NCBI GenBank assembly: GCA_027049035.1
Contig: JALTVI010000078.1
Coordinates: 1-52,925 of the forward strand
From: Sulfurovum sp.
GTDB taxonomy: Bacteria > Campylobacterota > Campylobacteria > Campylobacterales > Sulfurovaceae
Direction: 5' to 3'
DNA length: 52,925 bases
Position 1 is the stretch's first letter. Each line of letters opens with the position of its first letter. Position numbers and translations under genes: made by a program. A model generated the notes under the pieces. That model was not told where the DNA came from. It saw only the letters and a program-made list of their open reading frames with translations, and did not search any database. Of the stretch, positions 7,972 through 17,170 are shown piece after piece.

Positions 7972-8874
7972 ATGTTAAAAGATTTTGTCAAACTGGAAAC
8001 CTTTCTGACCGTCGCAAGAGAGAGAAGCTTCTCGAAAGCCTCTGCCAAACTCGGGATTTCCCAGCCGGCTGTAACACAGCAGATCAAGTTCATTGAAAAG
8101 TATCTGGGCGTTAAAATTATCGAAAGAAAAAAGAACGGCATCAAACTGACCGCTGAAGGCGAGGAGCTCTACAAGATCGCTACACGCCTTGAAAAAGAGA
8201 TCCATGCAGCGGAAAAAGAGGTACTTAAGATCATCAACAAAGAGATGACCTTCAGACTCGGTGCATCGTTTACCATCGGAACCTACATTATTCCCGGAGA
8301 GTGCCTCAACACAATGGGAAAAGCGATCAACAACGATATCAATCTCAGCATCGATACAAGTGACAACATCATCGCCAAACTAAAAGATAGAAAGCTTGAT
8401 GTGGGGCTTATTGAATCACCGGTGATGGACAGTGATTTGATCTACCGTGAATGGTTGGAAGATGAACTGGTACTGGTAAGCAGTACACCGCTGCCAAAGA
8501 TTGTCAAAACCGAAGAGCTCTACGATTTCCAGTGGATCTGCCGTGAAGAGGGTTCCCACACCAGACGCGTTGTCGCCGAAGTTTTTGAGGAATTGGGTGT
8601 CTCGTGCAAAAGCTTCAATGTGCTTTCGGAAGTGGGGAATACCACTGCTGTGCTTCAAACGATAAAAAGAGCGAAAAGAGATACTGAGCACCCGGTTGTC
8701 TCCATCATCTCCAAGCACGCTATCGCTGACGAAGTAGCAAAAGGAGAGCTTTTTGAAGCGAGACTGCGCGGATATACGATGAAGCGCAAGTTCTACATTG
8801 TCTATACAAAAGAGAACAAACATAACGCGTACGTCGACAACGTTGTCGACTACATCCTTGCAGGACAGTGCTAA
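7972..8874 (+). CDS. LysR-family transcriptional regulator
   Basis: A 300-residue LTTR with an N-terminal winged HTH (about 1-60; ETFLTVARERSFSKASAKLG then ISQPAVTQQI) and a periplasmic-binding-protein-like effector domain (about 90-295). Start at 7972 is chosen because AAAGGA lies 6-11 bases upstream; an ATG at 7951 has none. It resembles CysB/CysE-type LTTRs of Campylobacterota, but the effector cannot be read from sequence. cysK lies nearby on the other strand, so a sulphur-metabolism role is possible but only inference. Confidence 0.9.
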   Translation: MLKDFVKLETFLTVARERSFSKASAKLGISQPAVTQQIKFIEKYLGVKIIERKKNGIKLTAEGEELYKIATRLEKEIHAAEKEVLKIINKEMTFRLGASFTIGTYIIPGECLNTMGKAINNDINLSIDTSDNIIAKLKDRKLDVGLIESPVMDSDLIYREWLEDELVLVSSTPLPKIVKTEELYDFQWICREEGSHTRRVVAEVFEELGVSCKSFNVLSEVGNTTAVLQTIKRAKRDTEHPVVSIISKHAIADEVAKGELFEARLRGYTMKRKFYIVYTKENKHNAYVDNVVDYILAGQC

Positions 8875-8882
8875 GTCAAAGT

Positions 8883-9329
8883 TTAGCGCTTCTTCTTTTT
8901 CAAAAGCTTCTTGTTCTCAGGATTCTTCAGCAGGGCTTCCATGGAGTTCTGTGTGGAGCGCTCCTGCTTGGGGGAGGGCTTTGCCAGGTTGAGCACGATA
9001 GGGTGTTCACCGACGATCACCTGCTTGATGGCAAGCAGGGGAATGGTGACTGTCGATCCGAAATTCTCCTCCCCAAATCCCGCTTCGAATATGAAATACT
9101 CCTCCTCAAGCTTGGCACTCTCGAAGGTATATCCGCTTAGAACGAAGAGTACGATATCGTTGAAACTCTCCATAATCGATGCAGGCAGCGGCGGATTGAA
9201 GTCTATATGCTCAATCTCACAAGCGATGGCGAACTCCTGATTCTTGCTGAAAAGGTAAGCAATGGTCTTGCTGATATGCTCTTGCATCAGCGCCTTGTAC
9301 TCTTTGGTCTGAAAGAGGTTGATGGTCAT
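8883..9329 (-). CDS. SspB-like (ClpXP adaptor fold) protein, putative
   Basis: A 148-residue protein usually annotated hypothetical. Its layout parallels ClpXP adaptor SspB: an N-terminal helix (about 8-30), strands around FAIACEIEHIDFNPPLP and DIVLFVLSG, then FEAGFGEENFGSTVTIPLLA, comparable to the SspB stretch FNARFGG followed by VSVPLAAVLAI. After a linker the tail is short and basic (KKLLKKKKR), placed where SspB carries its ClpX-binding peptide, though the residues differ. The similarity is by eye and moderate. The stop lies 8 bases from the LysR stop, convergent. Confidence 0.5.
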   Translation of the reverse strand: MTINLFQTKEYKALMQEHISKTIAYLFSKNQEFAIACEIEHIDFNPPLPASIMESFNDIVLFVLSGYTFESAKLEEEYFIFEAGFGEENFGSTVTIPLLAIKQVIVGEHPIVLNLAKPSPKQERSTQNSMEALLKNPENKKLLKKKKR

Positions 9330-9360
9330 GGTAGCCTACCTTTGGTTGGGATAGAGAGTC

Positions 9361-9942
9361 TCATGTGATGGTGACCTGTTTTAGAATTTTAAATCCTATC
9401 ATAGCATTCATTAAAGCCACGTGTGTGCAGTCTACAAGGTCACTTTTACGTATGTCGGCTGTCTCGAGCCTGCCACTCTCGATCAGACTTGCGCGCATTG
9501 TTCCCTCAAGCAGGGGGGTGCGGGGGGTAAGCCATCTGTTGCCGTCATAAAGGGCGATATTGGCAATGGTAGTATCGGTCAGCAGCCCGTTTTGTTCGAT
9601 GATGATCTCATCGGCATCGGGGTGTGTTTCAAGCAGGGCAGTGAATGGTGCACGGTCGGCATATTTGTAATGGTACTCAATCGTATCGTCCGTAACTACT
9701 TTAAGCGTATTGACTGCTTTGGGCGTGTAGGGAAGGTACTCAACAGATTCGATATTTTCCGCATAGAGGATGCGGCATCGGTATAGCCCTTCCTTGGGCG
9801 GGTCGATATGCTTTTGCAGATCAATCGGGGTATTGGTACCGAAAAGTGCTTTTCGGCTCTTGTCGAAACGTGCCTGGTGGTAGGAGAGGTTGTGTGCCCT
9901 GCCCCCTTCTATACGGATGGTTTCAAGCAGTGTTTGGACCAT
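9361..9942 (-). CDS. aminotransferase class IV, aminodeoxychorismate lyase-like
   Basis: A 193-residue PLP fold-type IV protein. The likely PLP lysine is in YKYADR (about residue 90), and EIIIEQNGLLTDTTIANI (about 110-127) corresponds to the conserved class IV strand and turn. PabC, which releases 4-aminobenzoate for folate, is the most likely function for such short proteins in Campylobacterota. The start at 9942, 4 bases after the cysK stop, is preferred: an upstream in-frame ATG at 10137 would add 65 unrelated residues overlapping cysK. No clear SD, so translation is probably coupled to cysK. Confidence 0.72.
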   Translation of the reverse strand: MVQTLLETIRIEGGRAHNLSYHQARFDKSRKALFGTNTPIDLQKHIDPPKEGLYRCRILYAENIESVEYLPYTPKAVNTLKVVTDDTIEYHYKYADRAPFTALLETHPDADEIIIEQNGLLTDTTIANIALYDGNRWLTPRTPLLEGTMRASLIESGRLETADIRKSDLVDCTHVALMNAMIGFKILKQVTIT

Positions 9943-9946
9943 TGGG

Positions 9947-10867
9947 TTAGTAGTCGAAAAGTTCGGTAGAGAGGTAGCGCTCTGCTGTGTCACAGAGGAT
10001 GGTGACAATGGTCTTGCCCCTGTTCTCCGGACGCTTTGCCGCACGGTATGCTGCTTCGAGGTTCGCCCCGGCAGAGATACCGATAAGCAGTCCCTCCTCT
10101 TTTGCGATTTTCGATGCCATGGCAAAAGCAGCTTCATTGGAGACAGCCGTTACCTCGTCGTAAATGTCGGTGTTGAGAATTTCCGGAATAAAACCTGCAC
10201 CGATACCCTGTATCTTGTGCGGTCCGGCAGGTTTCCCCTCCAGTACGGCAGAGGTTTCGGGTTCTACAGCGATGACCTGAATGTCTGCAATCTCCTCTTT
10301 GAGCACTTCGGCTGTTCCTGTGAGTGTTCCGCCTGTCCCAACGGCGGCAACAAAGATGTCAACATTGTTGTTCGTGTCATCGAGTATCTCGACTGCGGTT
10401 GTCGTGCGGTGGATTTCCGGATTGTCCGGGTTGTTGAACTGCTGGAGTACAATGGCGTCATCAAGCTCTTTAACAAGTGAAGCCGCTTTGTTGATTGCAC
10501 CGTTCATACCTTCCGCAGCAGGTGTAAGTACCAGTTCCGCCCCAAGATGGCTGAGGAGTTTTCGTCTTTCAATACTCATCGATTCCGGCATTGTCAGAAT
10601 GAGTCGAAGTCCCTCAGCCGCGCAGATGGCAGCCAGTGCGATACCGGTATTGCCGCTGGTGGGTTCGATGATGGTGGTGTTTTTAGTGATTTCTCCACGT
10701 TTCATCGCTTCGTTGATCATATTGTAGGCAATACGGTCTTTAACCGATGAGGTGGGATTCATAAATTCACATTTCCCGAGTATGGTTGTTCCTGTCTCTT
10801 CAGAAAGGGAATTGATCTGTACCAGTGGGGTGTTTCCGACAAGGGCTTCAACATTTTTGGCGATCAT
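9947..10867 (-). CDS. cysK: cysteine synthase A
   Basis: A 306-residue PLP-dependent O-acetylserine sulfhydrylase producing cysteine from O-acetylserine and sulphide. The PLP lysine is in NPTSSVKDRIAYNM (about residue 42), TSGNTGIALA (about 70) binds substrate, and GTGGTLTG (about 178) binds the PLP phosphate. The SD AAGGAACT precedes the ATG with good spacing. First gene of a two-gene unit with the class IV aminotransferase. Confidence 0.95.
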   Translation of the reverse strand: MIAKNVEALVGNTPLVQINSLSEETGTTILGKCEFMNPTSSVKDRIAYNMINEAMKRGEITKNTTIIEPTSGNTGIALAAICAAEGLRLILTMPESMSIERRKLLSHLGAELVLTPAAEGMNGAINKAASLVKELDDAIVLQQFNNPDNPEIHRTTTAVEILDDTNNNVDIFVAAVGTGGTLTGTAEVLKEEIADIQVIAVEPETSAVLEGKPAGPHKIQGIGAGFIPEILNTDIYDEVTAVSNEAAFAMASKIAKEEGLLIGISAGANLEAAYRAAKRPENRGKTIVTILCDTAERYLSTELFDY

Positions 10868-10934
10868 AGTAGTTCCTTATACATAAAATATAATTATTCA
10901 ATAAGTATTTTTGTTATTATATATCAATATTACT

Positions 10935-11582
10935 TTATTGCTTTTGACTTAATGGTTTAAACTCATAATCATCATCATCGTAGTATTCGATATCCCCGGT
11001 TTCAATGTCATAGTGCCACCCATGCAGGAAGAGTTTGCCCTCGTCAACACGCCGTTTTACGGCAGGATAGGTGAGAAGATTGTCAAGTTGATGGATGACA
11101 GAGACTTTTTCTGTATATCGAAGCAGTTCCTCTGTGGGACTGTCTTTATGTGAGAGCAGTGCGACCTTTTTGGCCGCATGCCCCAGTTCGAGCCACTTGA
11201 TAGTGTGGATGTTCTCCGGTGTCGCCTCTATCTCTTTGTAGAGTGAAGCGATGGCACCGCAGTGGGAGTGTCCGCAGACGATGATGTCGGAGATGCCAAG
11301 CACGCTGACGGCATACTCGATGGCAGAAGCGGTAGCGTGGTAGTCCGCATCGGGACGGAAAGGGGCGACGAAGTTGCCGATATTCCGGACAATGAAGAGG
11401 TCTCCCGCCTTGCTGCCGGTGATCATCGCCGGCATCACGCGCGAGTCGCTGCAGCCGATGAAGAGCGCCTTGGGATGCTGCCCCTTTTCGACCAGTGCCT
11501 GAAATCGGTCCTTGTTTTCGTTGAACTTGATCTTCTTGAAGTTCTCATGGCCGGTTTCGAAGTCTTTTAGTCTGTTATCCAT
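10935..11582 (-). CDS. beta-class carbonic anhydrase
   Basis: A 215-residue zinc enzyme interconverting CO2 and bicarbonate, useful for autotrophic carbon supply. Zinc ligands are visible in GCSDSRVMP (Cys and Asp, about residues 41-44) and GHSHCGAI (His and Cys, about 102-106). The start at 11582 overlaps the pyrC stop by 8 bases; upstream in-frame ATGs would add up to 58 out-of-family residues read from pyrC. Last gene of the lnt-yidD-pyrC run. Confidence 0.93.
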   Translation of the reverse strand: MDNRLKDFETGHENFKKIKFNENKDRFQALVEKGQHPKALFIGCSDSRVMPAMITGSKAGDLFIVRNIGNFVAPFRPDADYHATASAIEYAVSVLGISDIIVCGHSHCGAIASLYKEIEATPENIHTIKWLELGHAAKKVALLSHKDSPTEELLRYTEKVSVIHQLDNLLTYPAVKRRVDEGKLFLHGWHYDIETGDIEYYDDDDYEFKPLSQKQ

Positions 11583-12603
11583 TGATGATCTCCTTGATGG
11601 TGTATTCAATGTTCTCCTCTGCATACATCGGTACAACACCGTTGTACTCCTGCGGTACCGTGAACGGCTTTTTCTCCAGGATGACGCGCTTTTGTAGTGG
11701 CGTGATGCCGTAGACATTTTGAGCGGTGTCGGAGACGAACTTCTGCAGATTCTCAAGCGGTGCGTCGTGGCGTTCGAAAAGCTGTGTCAGCAGCTGCAGG
11801 GCGATAGGTGCGGTAAAGACGCCTGCCGCACAGCCGCAGCTCTCTTTTGCGTGGCGCGGGTGCGGTGCGGAGTCGGAGCCGAACATCACTTTTGGGTGTG
11901 CCTCGAGTGCTACTTTGAGCAGCGCTTCCCTGTCTTCGGGACGCTTGGCAATGGGTTTACAGAAGAGGTGCGGACGCAGCATGCCGCCTGCGACATCGTC
12001 AAGGGTGATAATGAGGTGGTGGACCGTGATGGTGGCATAGAGGTTCTCAAAGCGATCGAGTGCAGCGACACTCTCCTTGGTGGTAATGTGTTCCATGATG
12101 ATCTTGAGTTTTGGAAAGGCAGCAGCAAGTTTTTCGTAGATAGGCACGAACTGGGCCTCCCTGTCCATGACAAAGCCGTTGGTCTCCCCGTGTACGCAGA
12201 GCGGAATGCCAAGTTCGCCCATCGCTTCGAGTGCGGGGCGCAGCTCTTCGACATCAAATCCGCTTACCCCACCCTCTGAGTTGGTGGTGATGCCGGCAGG
12301 ATAGAGTTTGATAGCAGTAATATCCTCTTTGAGACTCTCAAGAAAGGCTCTGTCGTAGCCTGGTTTGAAAAAGAGTGTCATATAGGGGGTGAAGGTCTCA
12401 TCGCCTATGGCATCAAGAATGCGCGCTTTGTAGGCGGTCACCTCCTCTTTGGTGCTCACAGGCGGTACAAGGTTTGGCATGATGATCGCACCCGAAAAGC
12501 TTTGGGCGCTGGCTTTTGCGATGTTGTGCAGCATCTCGCCGTCGCGCAGATGCAGGTGCATGTCAAGCGGGTTTGTCAGTGTGATCGTGTCTGGATAGGG
12601 CAT
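11575..12603 (-). CDS. pyrC: dihydroorotase
   Basis: A 342-residue amidohydrolase of pyrimidine biosynthesis that cyclises carbamoyl-aspartate to dihydroorotate. The class II (PyrC) signature [12 protein letters not shown] is near the N-terminus (about 14-25) and metal or substrate residues appear in the VHGE, MEHITT and [14 protein letters not shown] segments. Its start overlaps the 3' end of the yidD gene by 41 bases. Confidence 0.95.
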   Translation of the reverse strand: MPYPDTITLTNPLDMHLHLRDGEMLHNIAKASAQSFSGAIIMPNLVPPVSTKEEVTAYKARILDAIGDETFTPYMTLFFKPGYDRAFLESLKEDITAIKLYPAGITTNSEGGVSGFDVEELRPALEAMGELGIPLCVHGETNGFVMDREAQFVPIYEKLAAAFPKLKIIMEHITTKESVAALDRFENLYATITVHHLIITLDDVAGGMLRPHLFCKPIAKRPEDREALLKVALEAHPKVMFGSDSAPHPRHAKESCGCAAGVFTAPIALQLLTQLFERHDAPLENLQKFVSDTAQNVYGITPLQKRVILEKKPFTVPQEYNGVVPMYAEENIEYTIKEIING

Positions 12604-12943
12604 AGAAATCCTTTATGACGTAAAATCGGTTCCTGCTTCCCTCTTTGGGAACGAGCCAGTAGTGTATGTTGATTTTGCCACAAACTCCATTAATATCGAG
12701 TGATTTAATGCGCTTTGGCGGCGTGAATGTCACAACTGGGTAGTCTATGCCCCCGGCAAAGAGCTGGTTGCAGCGAAGAATCCGCAGGGTGCTTGCCGCA
12801 AGCGCTTTGTGGGGTGCATTGAACTGAAACTGCCATGCGGCATACTCCGAGCAGGTCGGGTAGTAGCGGCAGTTTGCCGGCAGCATCTTCGAGATGTACT
12901 GGTAGCTACGGATGGGAGCGATGAAAAATTTTTTGAATTTCAT
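12563..12943 (-). CDS. yidD: membrane protein insertion efficiency factor YidD
   Basis: A 126-residue protein with the YidD hallmark [11 protein letters not shown] (about residues 25-35) after a short amphipathic N-terminus, and GGIDYPV where the family has GG-x-DPV. YidD assists YidC-dependent membrane insertion. The ~45-residue C-terminal extension is longer than in typical YidD (70-90 residues). It overlaps both neighbours: 4 bases with lnt and 41 with pyrC. Confidence 0.88.
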   Translation of the reverse strand: MKFKKFFIAPIRSYQYISKMLPANCRYYPTCSEYAAWQFQFNAPHKALAASTLRILRCNQLFAGGIDYPVVTFTPPKRIKSLDINGVCGKINIHYWLVPKEGSRNRFYVIKDFYALSRHDHTDKPA

Positions 12944-14328
12944 GGGCGGTAGAAGACCTTTCCCTGTTTGATAGTGTACGAAGGTGCCATATTGACAGCA
13001 TGGTAGATGGTCGTACCGTACTTTCTGGAGTAGTATTGTAGCAAAATCCGCTGCAGTGTCGGCTCTATGGAGGGGATGAACCAGCCGTTGTTGCTGAGGA
13101 CTATCATCCGCTTCGGGTTTCCCCTGTAGAGCGGTTCGCTGGTGGCTTCAAAGCAGATGGCGTTGCGGTAGGTTTTGCCATCAATGGTGTAGTCGGAAAT
13201 GACGGCGTCTGCCTTGTAGTCCACCGCATTGTCGTAGAAGACCCTGTTGACCCAGTCGCTGAGAAAATCGGGCAGTGGGTTGGCTTCGCCAAAGGGGACC
13301 AGAATGACTTTGTTGGCCACACGCACCCTGCCGTCTTTGGTGAAGATATAGGCAGCATTGCGCGGGGTTTTGCCGTCCCAATAGAGTGCTCCGGTGACGA
13401 TATTGATGCGTTTGGCGCGCTCATGCAGGGCATCGAAAAGCTTTTGATTGCGGTTGAGAAAGACGGGAAAGACCGATTCTGGCAACACGACAAGGCTCTT
13501 GGTGGCATCGACGGCGCTGTCGATGGCTGAGAAGAGCTTTTGAAACTGTGCAGGCTGTTGTGCCTTGTTCCACTTCGCCTCTACAGGTGTGTGTGTCGTT
13601 ATCAGTGCAATGTCGCTATTGTCTGTGTCTGAGATTTGCGGTACGGGCTGCCAGGCAAGCAGTACCAGCGGCAGGAACAGCAGGCTTTTGCGCCAGTGGA
13701 CAAGGACAAGTACTGCCAGTATGGCGGCAAACTGCCACTTCCGGATGCCAAAATCACTCTCCGTGAAGATCAGTTCAGGTTTGAACCAGTCGAAGGTGAA
13801 AGGGTGGATGTAGCTCATACTTAAAAGGCCGAGGCTTTTGAGTATGAGAGGTAGGAGGTAGGAGGTAGGAGGTAGGAGTGTCGGTATGCGTTGCGTTGCA
13901 ACGCTTCTGTTTTGGATTAGTTTGTTTGTGAGGAGTTCGGCGGTTTTGGCGATGAGCCAGAAGAGGGTGCCGTAAACCAGGGCGATGAAGAGAAGCACGA
14001 GGGGGATGGCCCAGGCCATCTGGTAGTGGAGGAAGCTTAGCGCGATCCACCAGAACCAGAGCAGGGAGAGAAAGGTGCCGGTAAAGAACCAGGTGCGTGC
14101 ATTGGCCGGCAGCAGGAGGTAGAAAAAGAGCAGGCCAAGCAGGGTGTCAAGCCACGGCAGTGTGATACCGAAGTGTGCAAGGTAGAGAAATGCCGATCCT
14201 GTCACGGCGATGGCTGCGCCGCAGAGGATGGCGGCTTTGGCGGTGTGGGCGAGGCATAGGGCCGGTAGGTGCTTCAAAAAGGCTCCTGTTAATATATTAC
14301 TGCTAAAATATTGTCTCATTTTATTCAT
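12940..14328 (-). CDS. lnt: apolipoprotein N-acyltransferase
   Basis: A 462-residue inner-membrane enzyme that N-acylates the lipobox cysteine of lipoproteins. The N-terminal half has several membrane helices; the C-terminal half is a nitrilase-like domain with catalytic Glu in LPESVFP, Lys in NKVILVPFGE and Cys in ICFEA. A 7-nt repeat array with its hairpin (13851-13904) lies in frame, encoding the segment around ATQRIPTLLPPTSYLL between membrane helices. Start 14328 has AGGA 7 bases upstream; an alternative ATG is at 14319. Divergent from yajC by only 12 bases. Confidence 0.92.
   Translation of the reverse strand: MNKMRQYFSSNILTGAFLKHLPALCLAHTAKAAILCGAAIAVTGSAFLYLAHFGITLPWLDTLLGLLFFYLLLPANARTWFFTGTFLSLLWFWWIALSFLHYQMAWAIPLVLLFIALVYGTLFWLIAKTAELLTNKLIQNRSVATQRIPTLLPPTSYLLPLILKSLGLLSMSYIHPFTFDWFKPELIFTESDFGIRKWQFAAILAVLVLVHWRKSLLFLPLVLLAWQPVPQISDTDNSDIALITTHTPVEAKWNKAQQPAQFQKLFSAIDSAVDATKSLVVLPESVFPVFLNRNQKLFDALHERAKRINIVTGALYWDGKTPRNAAYIFTKDGRVRVANKVILVPFGEANPLPDFLSDWVNRVFYDNAVDYKADAVISDYTIDGKTYRNAICFEATSEPLYRGNPKRMIVLSNNGWFIPSIEPTLQRILLQYYSRKYGTTIYHAVNMAPSYTIKQGKVFYRP
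13851..13904. repeat. heptamer array and hairpin inside lnt
   Basis: Four copies of GTAGGAG (13851-13878), a GGTATG link, and the hairpin GCGTTGC-GTT-GCAACGC (13888-13904). This is the same array, link and hairpin found between genes elsewhere in the window, here within an open reading frame. Gain or loss of one unit would shift the lnt frame. Confidence 0.8.
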
Positions 14329-14340
14329 AAAGGATTCCTA
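14304..14340. promoter_or_regulatory. yajC -10 box and two-way Shine-Dalgarno between lnt and yajC
   Basis: TAAAAT at 14304-14309 is a candidate -10 for yajC and lies inside the lnt coding start. AGGATTCCT (14331-14339) reads AGGA on the + strand and AGGA on the - strand, so one near-palindrome supplies the SD of both divergent genes. Their start codons are 12 bases apart, so the two mRNAs must overlap at their 5' ends. Confidence 0.5.
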
Positions 14341-14628
14341 ATGGAACAACAGGCAGGTTTACTGGGATCATTCGTACCGCTACTGATCCTCTTTGCAATT
14401 TTCTACTTTCTGATCATCAGACCACAGAACAAACAGCGTAAAGCACACGAAGAGATGCTTGCATCGCTGCAGAAAGGTGACAAGATCATCACCAACGGCG
14501 GACTGATTGCGACGATTGTCAAGCCTGAAGAGGATTTCCTCAAGATCAAGCTCAACGATGATACCGTTGTGAAGCTCGACAGAGCCTTTGTTGCCAGAAA
14601 GGTCGAAACAGGCAATGAAAGCGCTTAA
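14341..14628 (+). CDS. yajC: preprotein translocase subunit YajC
   Basis: A 95-residue SecDF partner with one N-terminal membrane helix (about 10-28) ending in the family motif FYFLIIRPQNKQRK, followed by a soluble domain (GDKIITNGGLIATIV). The SD AAAGGA precedes the ATG at 14341. Its 3' end overlaps the start of secD by 14 bases. Confidence 0.95.
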   Translation: MEQQAGLLGSFVPLLILFAIFYFLIIRPQNKQRKAHEEMLASLQKGDKIITNGGLIATIVKPEEDFLKIKLNDDTVVKLDRAFVARKVETGNESA

Positions 14629-16198
14629 TTTCAGACTGGTACTCTTTGTTTTCGCGCTCATCTTCGGAGTGGTCTTCTCCATTCCGTCGCTGACGCAGAG
14701 CGAGAGCGGAAAGAAGATCACCCTGGGGCTTGATCTTCAGGGCGGTCTGCATATGCTTCTGGGAGTCAAGAGCGATGTGGCTATCGAGTCGCGTACCAAG
14801 TCGATCGCAGCAAGCGTCAAATACCTCTTTGACGATGCGGATATCATCTACGACGATCTGCGCATCGCCGGAGAGGGTGTTGTCACCTTCGAACTGCTCG
14901 ACAAGGACGATGTCGCCAAGGCGACGGCACTGCTGCGCAAGGAGATCCCCGGCACGGTACTGACACACGATGGACTGAAGTTCACACTGAAGATGACACC
15001 CGAAGAGATCGCACGTACGCAAAAAGATGCCATCAGCCAGGCTGTCGATACGATCCGTAACCGTCTGAATGAGTTTGGACTGGCCGAGCCGACGGTCGCC
15101 AAGCAGGGCGAGGACAAGATCCTTGTCGAGGTGCCGGGTATCAAGACACAGGCGGATGAGCAGCGTATCCGCGAGCTCATTGCCCGCGCGGCACACCTGC
15201 AGCTTATGGCGGTAGATGAAGACCGAGCGGCTCGCGTGGGAACGATGAGCCCCAACGAAGCCAGAAGCTACGGCGATGTTATTCTGCCCGATGTCTATAA
15301 CGAATCACAGAAGTATCTGCTGCGTGCCATTCCGGTGCTTGACGGCTCGATGCTCACCGATGCGAAGGTGGGATTCGATCAGAACAACCAGCCGGTGATC
15401 AACTTCACCCTCAATGGACAGGGTGCGAAGATTTTCGGTGACTTTACGGCCAAGGCAGTGGGTAAGCGTATGGCGGTCGTGCTTGACAACAAGGTTTACT
15501 CCGCACCGGTCATCCGTGAGCGTATCGGCGGCGGGCGTGTGCAGATCTCGGGGAACTTCAAGCTTGACGAGGCACACGATCTTGCCATTGCACTGCGTTC
15601 TGGCGCGCTGCTTGCCCCTGTGTATGTGATGGAGAAGCGCTCCGTTGGTCCAAGCCTCGGGGCGGACAACATCAAGGCAAGTTCCATTGCGCTGGCACTG
15701 GGCTTCATTCTGGTTGTCATCTTTATGATTCTCTACTACGGTATGGCGGGTGTCATTGCCGATGTGGCGCTTGTGGGCAACCTCTTCTTGATTTTGGCGA
15801 TCATGTCGCTCTTTGGTGCGACGCTGACACTGCCGGGTATGGCAGGTATCGTCCTTACCGTCGGTATGGCGGTCGATGCCAACGTCATTATCAACGAGCG
15901 TATACGTGAACTCCTGCACGAGGGCAAGTCGGTGGCCAAAGCGATCGAAGAGGGGTACGACAAAGCCTTTACCGCGATTTTGGATGCCAACGTGACGACG
16001 CTGATTGCCGCAGTGGTACTCTGGGCGTACGGTACGGGGCCGCTCAAAGGTTTCGCGCTGACAATGGGTATCGGTATCCTCGCTTCGATGCTGACTGCGA
16101 TTGTCGGAACACACGGTATCTACCAGTGGCTGTTGCCAAAGATCGACAGAAAGAGGCTCGGCTTCTGGTTCGGTATTAAAATGGAGGGGAAAAAGTAA
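14615..16198 (+). CDS. secD: protein translocase subunit SecD
   Basis: A 527-residue RND-fold membrane protein that uses the proton gradient to help pull exported proteins across the inner membrane with SecF. First membrane helix about 5-25, then the family motif LGLDLQGGLHMLLGV (about 36-50), a large periplasmic region, and five C-terminal helices with GMAVDANVIINERIREL (about 425-441). Start at 14615 (MKALNFR) is chosen over 14588 because it places the membrane helix at the N-terminus. Confidence 0.96.
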   Translation: MKALNFRLVLFVFALIFGVVFSIPSLTQSESGKKITLGLDLQGGLHMLLGVKSDVAIESRTKSIAASVKYLFDDADIIYDDLRIAGEGVVTFELLDKDDVAKATALLRKEIPGTVLTHDGLKFTLKMTPEEIARTQKDAISQAVDTIRNRLNEFGLAEPTVAKQGEDKILVEVPGIKTQADEQRIRELIARAAHLQLMAVDEDRAARVGTMSPNEARSYGDVILPDVYNESQKYLLRAIPVLDGSMLTDAKVGFDQNNQPVINFTLNGQGAKIFGDFTAKAVGKRMAVVLDNKVYSAPVIRERIGGGRVQISGNFKLDEAHDLAIALRSGALLAPVYVMEKRSVGPSLGADNIKASSIALALGFILVVIFMILYYGMAGVIADVALVGNLFLILAIMSLFGATLTLPGMAGIVLTVGMAVDANVIINERIRELLHEGKSVAKAIEEGYDKAFTAILDANVTTLIAAVVLWAYGTGPLKGFALTMGIGILASMLTAIVGTHGIYQWLLPKIDRKRLGFWFGIKMEGKK

Positions 16199-17169
16199 TG
16201 GAAATCTTCAAGTATGACAAACCGATCGCACTGATGAGCAAAGCCAAGCGCTTCGGTATCCTCTCCGTGACGCTGGTACTGATCTCTCTGGCACTGATCT
16301 TTACAAAGGGCTTCAACTACGGTCTTGACTTCGCCGGCGGTACGTTGGTGCAGGTGCACTATGACCAGAAAGCCCCCATCGATAAAATACGAAAGGCGAT
16401 CACTGCGGACAAAAATTACGAGAATGCGAGTGTGACCTATTTTGGCAGTGACAACGAAGTGATCATCCGTACCAAGACCAGCTCCAAATCGCTGGGTAAG
16501 GATATGGGTGACACGATGCGCGAACTGCTCAAAGGTACGGGCAACTTCGAAGTGCGCAGGGTCGATATGGTCGGCGCGAAGGTCGGTTCGGAACTGCGCG
16601 AGAAGGGTATTATGTCGTTGGTACTGGCGATTCTGGGTATTCTCATCTATGTCTCATTCCGTTTCGAGTGGCGTTTTGCCGTCGCTTCGGTCATGGCGCT
16701 GGTGCACGATGTGACCATTGCGATGGGAGCGGTGGTGCTCTTCAACGTCGAGGTCAATCTCGATACGCTGGCGGCCCTGCTGACGATCTTGGGATACTCG
16801 CTGAATGACACCATCATCGTCTTCGACCGTATCCGTGAGGGTATCAAGACAAGCAAGAATGTCATTCTCTCCGACATTATCGACGAGTCGGTCACACAGA
16901 CCCTCTCACGTACGACGCTGACCTCACTGACCACGTTCTTCGTGGTCCTGACCCTCTTCCTCTTTGGGGGGGAGATCATCAGAGGCTTCAGCTTCACGCT
17001 GCTGGTGGGTATCATCGTCGGTACCTACTCCTCTATCTTTGTCGCGTCACCGATTTTGATGTGGCTTGGCTTCTCAGTCAAAGGCTTCCGTGAAAAAGAG
17101 GCTGAAAAGCTCAAAAGGGAGAAAGAGAAAGAGAAGATGCGCGCAATGTACGAACAAGGAACGGTCTAA
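16198..17169 (+). CDS. secF: protein translocase subunit SecF
   Basis: A 323-residue partner of SecD. FNYGLDFAGGTLVQVHY (about 38-54) is the SecF signature and LNDTIIVFDRIREGI (about 202-216) is the conserved segment in membrane helix 4. The start overlaps the secD stop by one base (TAATG). A large imperfect palindrome begins directly after the stop. Confidence 0.96.
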   Translation: MEIFKYDKPIALMSKAKRFGILSVTLVLISLALIFTKGFNYGLDFAGGTLVQVHYDQKAPIDKIRKAITADKNYENASVTYFGSDNEVIIRTKTSSKSLGKDMGDTMRELLKGTGNFEVRRVDMVGAKVGSELREKGIMSLVLAILGILIYVSFRFEWRFAVASVMALVHDVTIAMGAVVLFNVEVNLDTLAALLTILGYSLNDTIIVFDRIREGIKTSKNVILSDIIDESVTQTLSRTTLTSLTTFFVVLTLFLFGGEIIRGFSFTLLVGIIVGTYSSIFVASPILMWLGFSVKGFREKEAEKLKREKEKEKMRAMYEQGTV

Positions 17170-17170
17170 A

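Noticed and set aside
9327..9345. GGTAG-C-CTACC inverted repeat at the start of the SspB-like gene
   Set aside because: Only 5 bp per arm; too short to distinguish from chance.
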